Shown here in pieces: positions 63,887-64,000 of a stretch of DNA of 64,000 bases. This stretch comes from Pseudomonas proteolytica. GTDB lineage: Bacteria > Pseudomonadota > Gammaproteobacteria > Pseudomonadales > Pseudomonadaceae. A program made the position numbers and the translations under genes. Within the stretch, counting starts at the first letter, position 1; each line of letters opens with the position of its first letter. Location of the stretch: contig NZ_VFEV01000001.1 of assembly GCF_007858275.1 (NCBI RefSeq), positions 244,392 through 308,391 of the forward strand, given 5' to 3'. A model generated the notes under the pieces. It worked only from the letters and a program-made list of their open reading frames with translations. It was not told where the DNA came from and ran no database searches.

Positions 63887-64000
63887 CCGAAAACTGACCC
63901 AGTAGAGGCTGTTCTGCCGACTGAAAACTGACCCAGGTGTTCAACTGCTTCTGCTCACTTTTTGAGCAGGAGAACACAGGGTGATCAGCATGGAAATGTT
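63884..64000 (+). mobile_element. IS21-family-like insertion sequence, left end
   Basis: TGACCGAAAACTGACCCAG at 63884-63902 is repeated as CTGAAAACTGACCCAG at 63921-63936. Such repeated terminal sequences are typical of IS21-family ends. A ribosome site and an IstA-like start follow. The element runs off the window. Confidence 0.65.
63981..64000 (+). CDS. Start of a putative IstA-type transposase (partial)
   Basis: GTG at 63981 (or ATG 63990) follows AGGAGA and opens VISMEM, a plausible IstA N-terminus. Only six codons are visible, so identity rests on the adjoining terminal repeats. Confidence 0.35.

Larger units (their letters stand above)
55084..64000. mobile_element. Left end of an integrative and conjugative element (pKLC102/PAPI-1/PFGI-1 type) at tRNA-Lys
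   Basis: A tRNA-Lys 3' fragment marks one boundary. Inside lie soj/parA, DUF2786, DnaB-like helicase, YejK/NdpA-like, Arc-like and ParB-type genes in the order used by the tRNA-Lys family of Pseudomonas ICEs. Integrase, relaxase, conjugation genes and the other att site must lie outside the window. Confidence 0.8.

Overview
The window is chromosomal DNA from a Pseudomonas of the fluorescens/putida lineage rather than P. aeruginosa. Gene content and order match the conserved pseudomonad block that in PAO1 runs roughly PA4500-PA4541 (dpp, speC, piu, ampDE, nadC, pil, coaE, ndh, tRNA-Pro/tRNA-Lys). The block is rearranged here and interspersed with fluorescens-type REP palindromes. GC is high throughout except at 12.5-16.2 kb, which is visibly AT-rich. 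Family and synteny statements come from recall of the families; no searches were run.

Layout. 1-8103 is a dipeptide ABC uptake operon (substrate-binding protein, OprD-family porin, second substrate-binding protein, dppBCDF). 8459-10717 is a FepA-type catecholate siderophore receptor behind a Fur-like box. Two orphan small genes follow. 12079-16269 is an accessory cassette: an AT-rich three-gene operon whose first two products look like a xenorhabdolysin-type (XaxA/XaxB, YaxAB) alpha-helical binary toxin and whose third is an unrecognised helical protein. It lies between a broken, internally deleted copy of the 3' end of prfC and the intact prfC (16270-17853). 18185-21636 is an OpuC-type betaine/choline ABC transporter. 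22105-23268 is speC-type ornithine/lysine decarboxylase. 23375-29980 is the piu iron cluster: Sel1 protein and piuC divergent from piuA and piuB. 30195-37003 is fruBKA with divergent fruR/cra and a clear Cra operator. 37006-44230 holds a TatD-family hydrolase, a zinc-ribbon membrane protein, a chemoreceptor, ampE, ampD and a DUF1631 protein. 44497-54751 holds nadC, tRNA-Thr, a pilin O-glycosylation-type ligase, pilA, pilC-pilD-coaE-yacG (without pilB), several small conserved genes and ndh.

From 55084 to the right edge is the start of an integrative and conjugative element of the pKLC102/PAPI-1/PFGI-1 type, integrated at tRNA-Lys. A 45-nt 3' fragment of tRNA-Lys marks the junction. It is followed by soj/parA, small backbone genes, a DUF2786 gene, an HNH gene, a DnaB-like helicase, several small ORFs, a yejK/ndpA copy killed by one in-frame amber codon, an Arc-like gene, and a ParB-type gene cut short by an IS21-like insertion at the right edge.

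The strongest candidates for something undescribed are the three-gene toxin-like cassette, especially its third gene, and the way it is framed by a mosaic prfC duplication.
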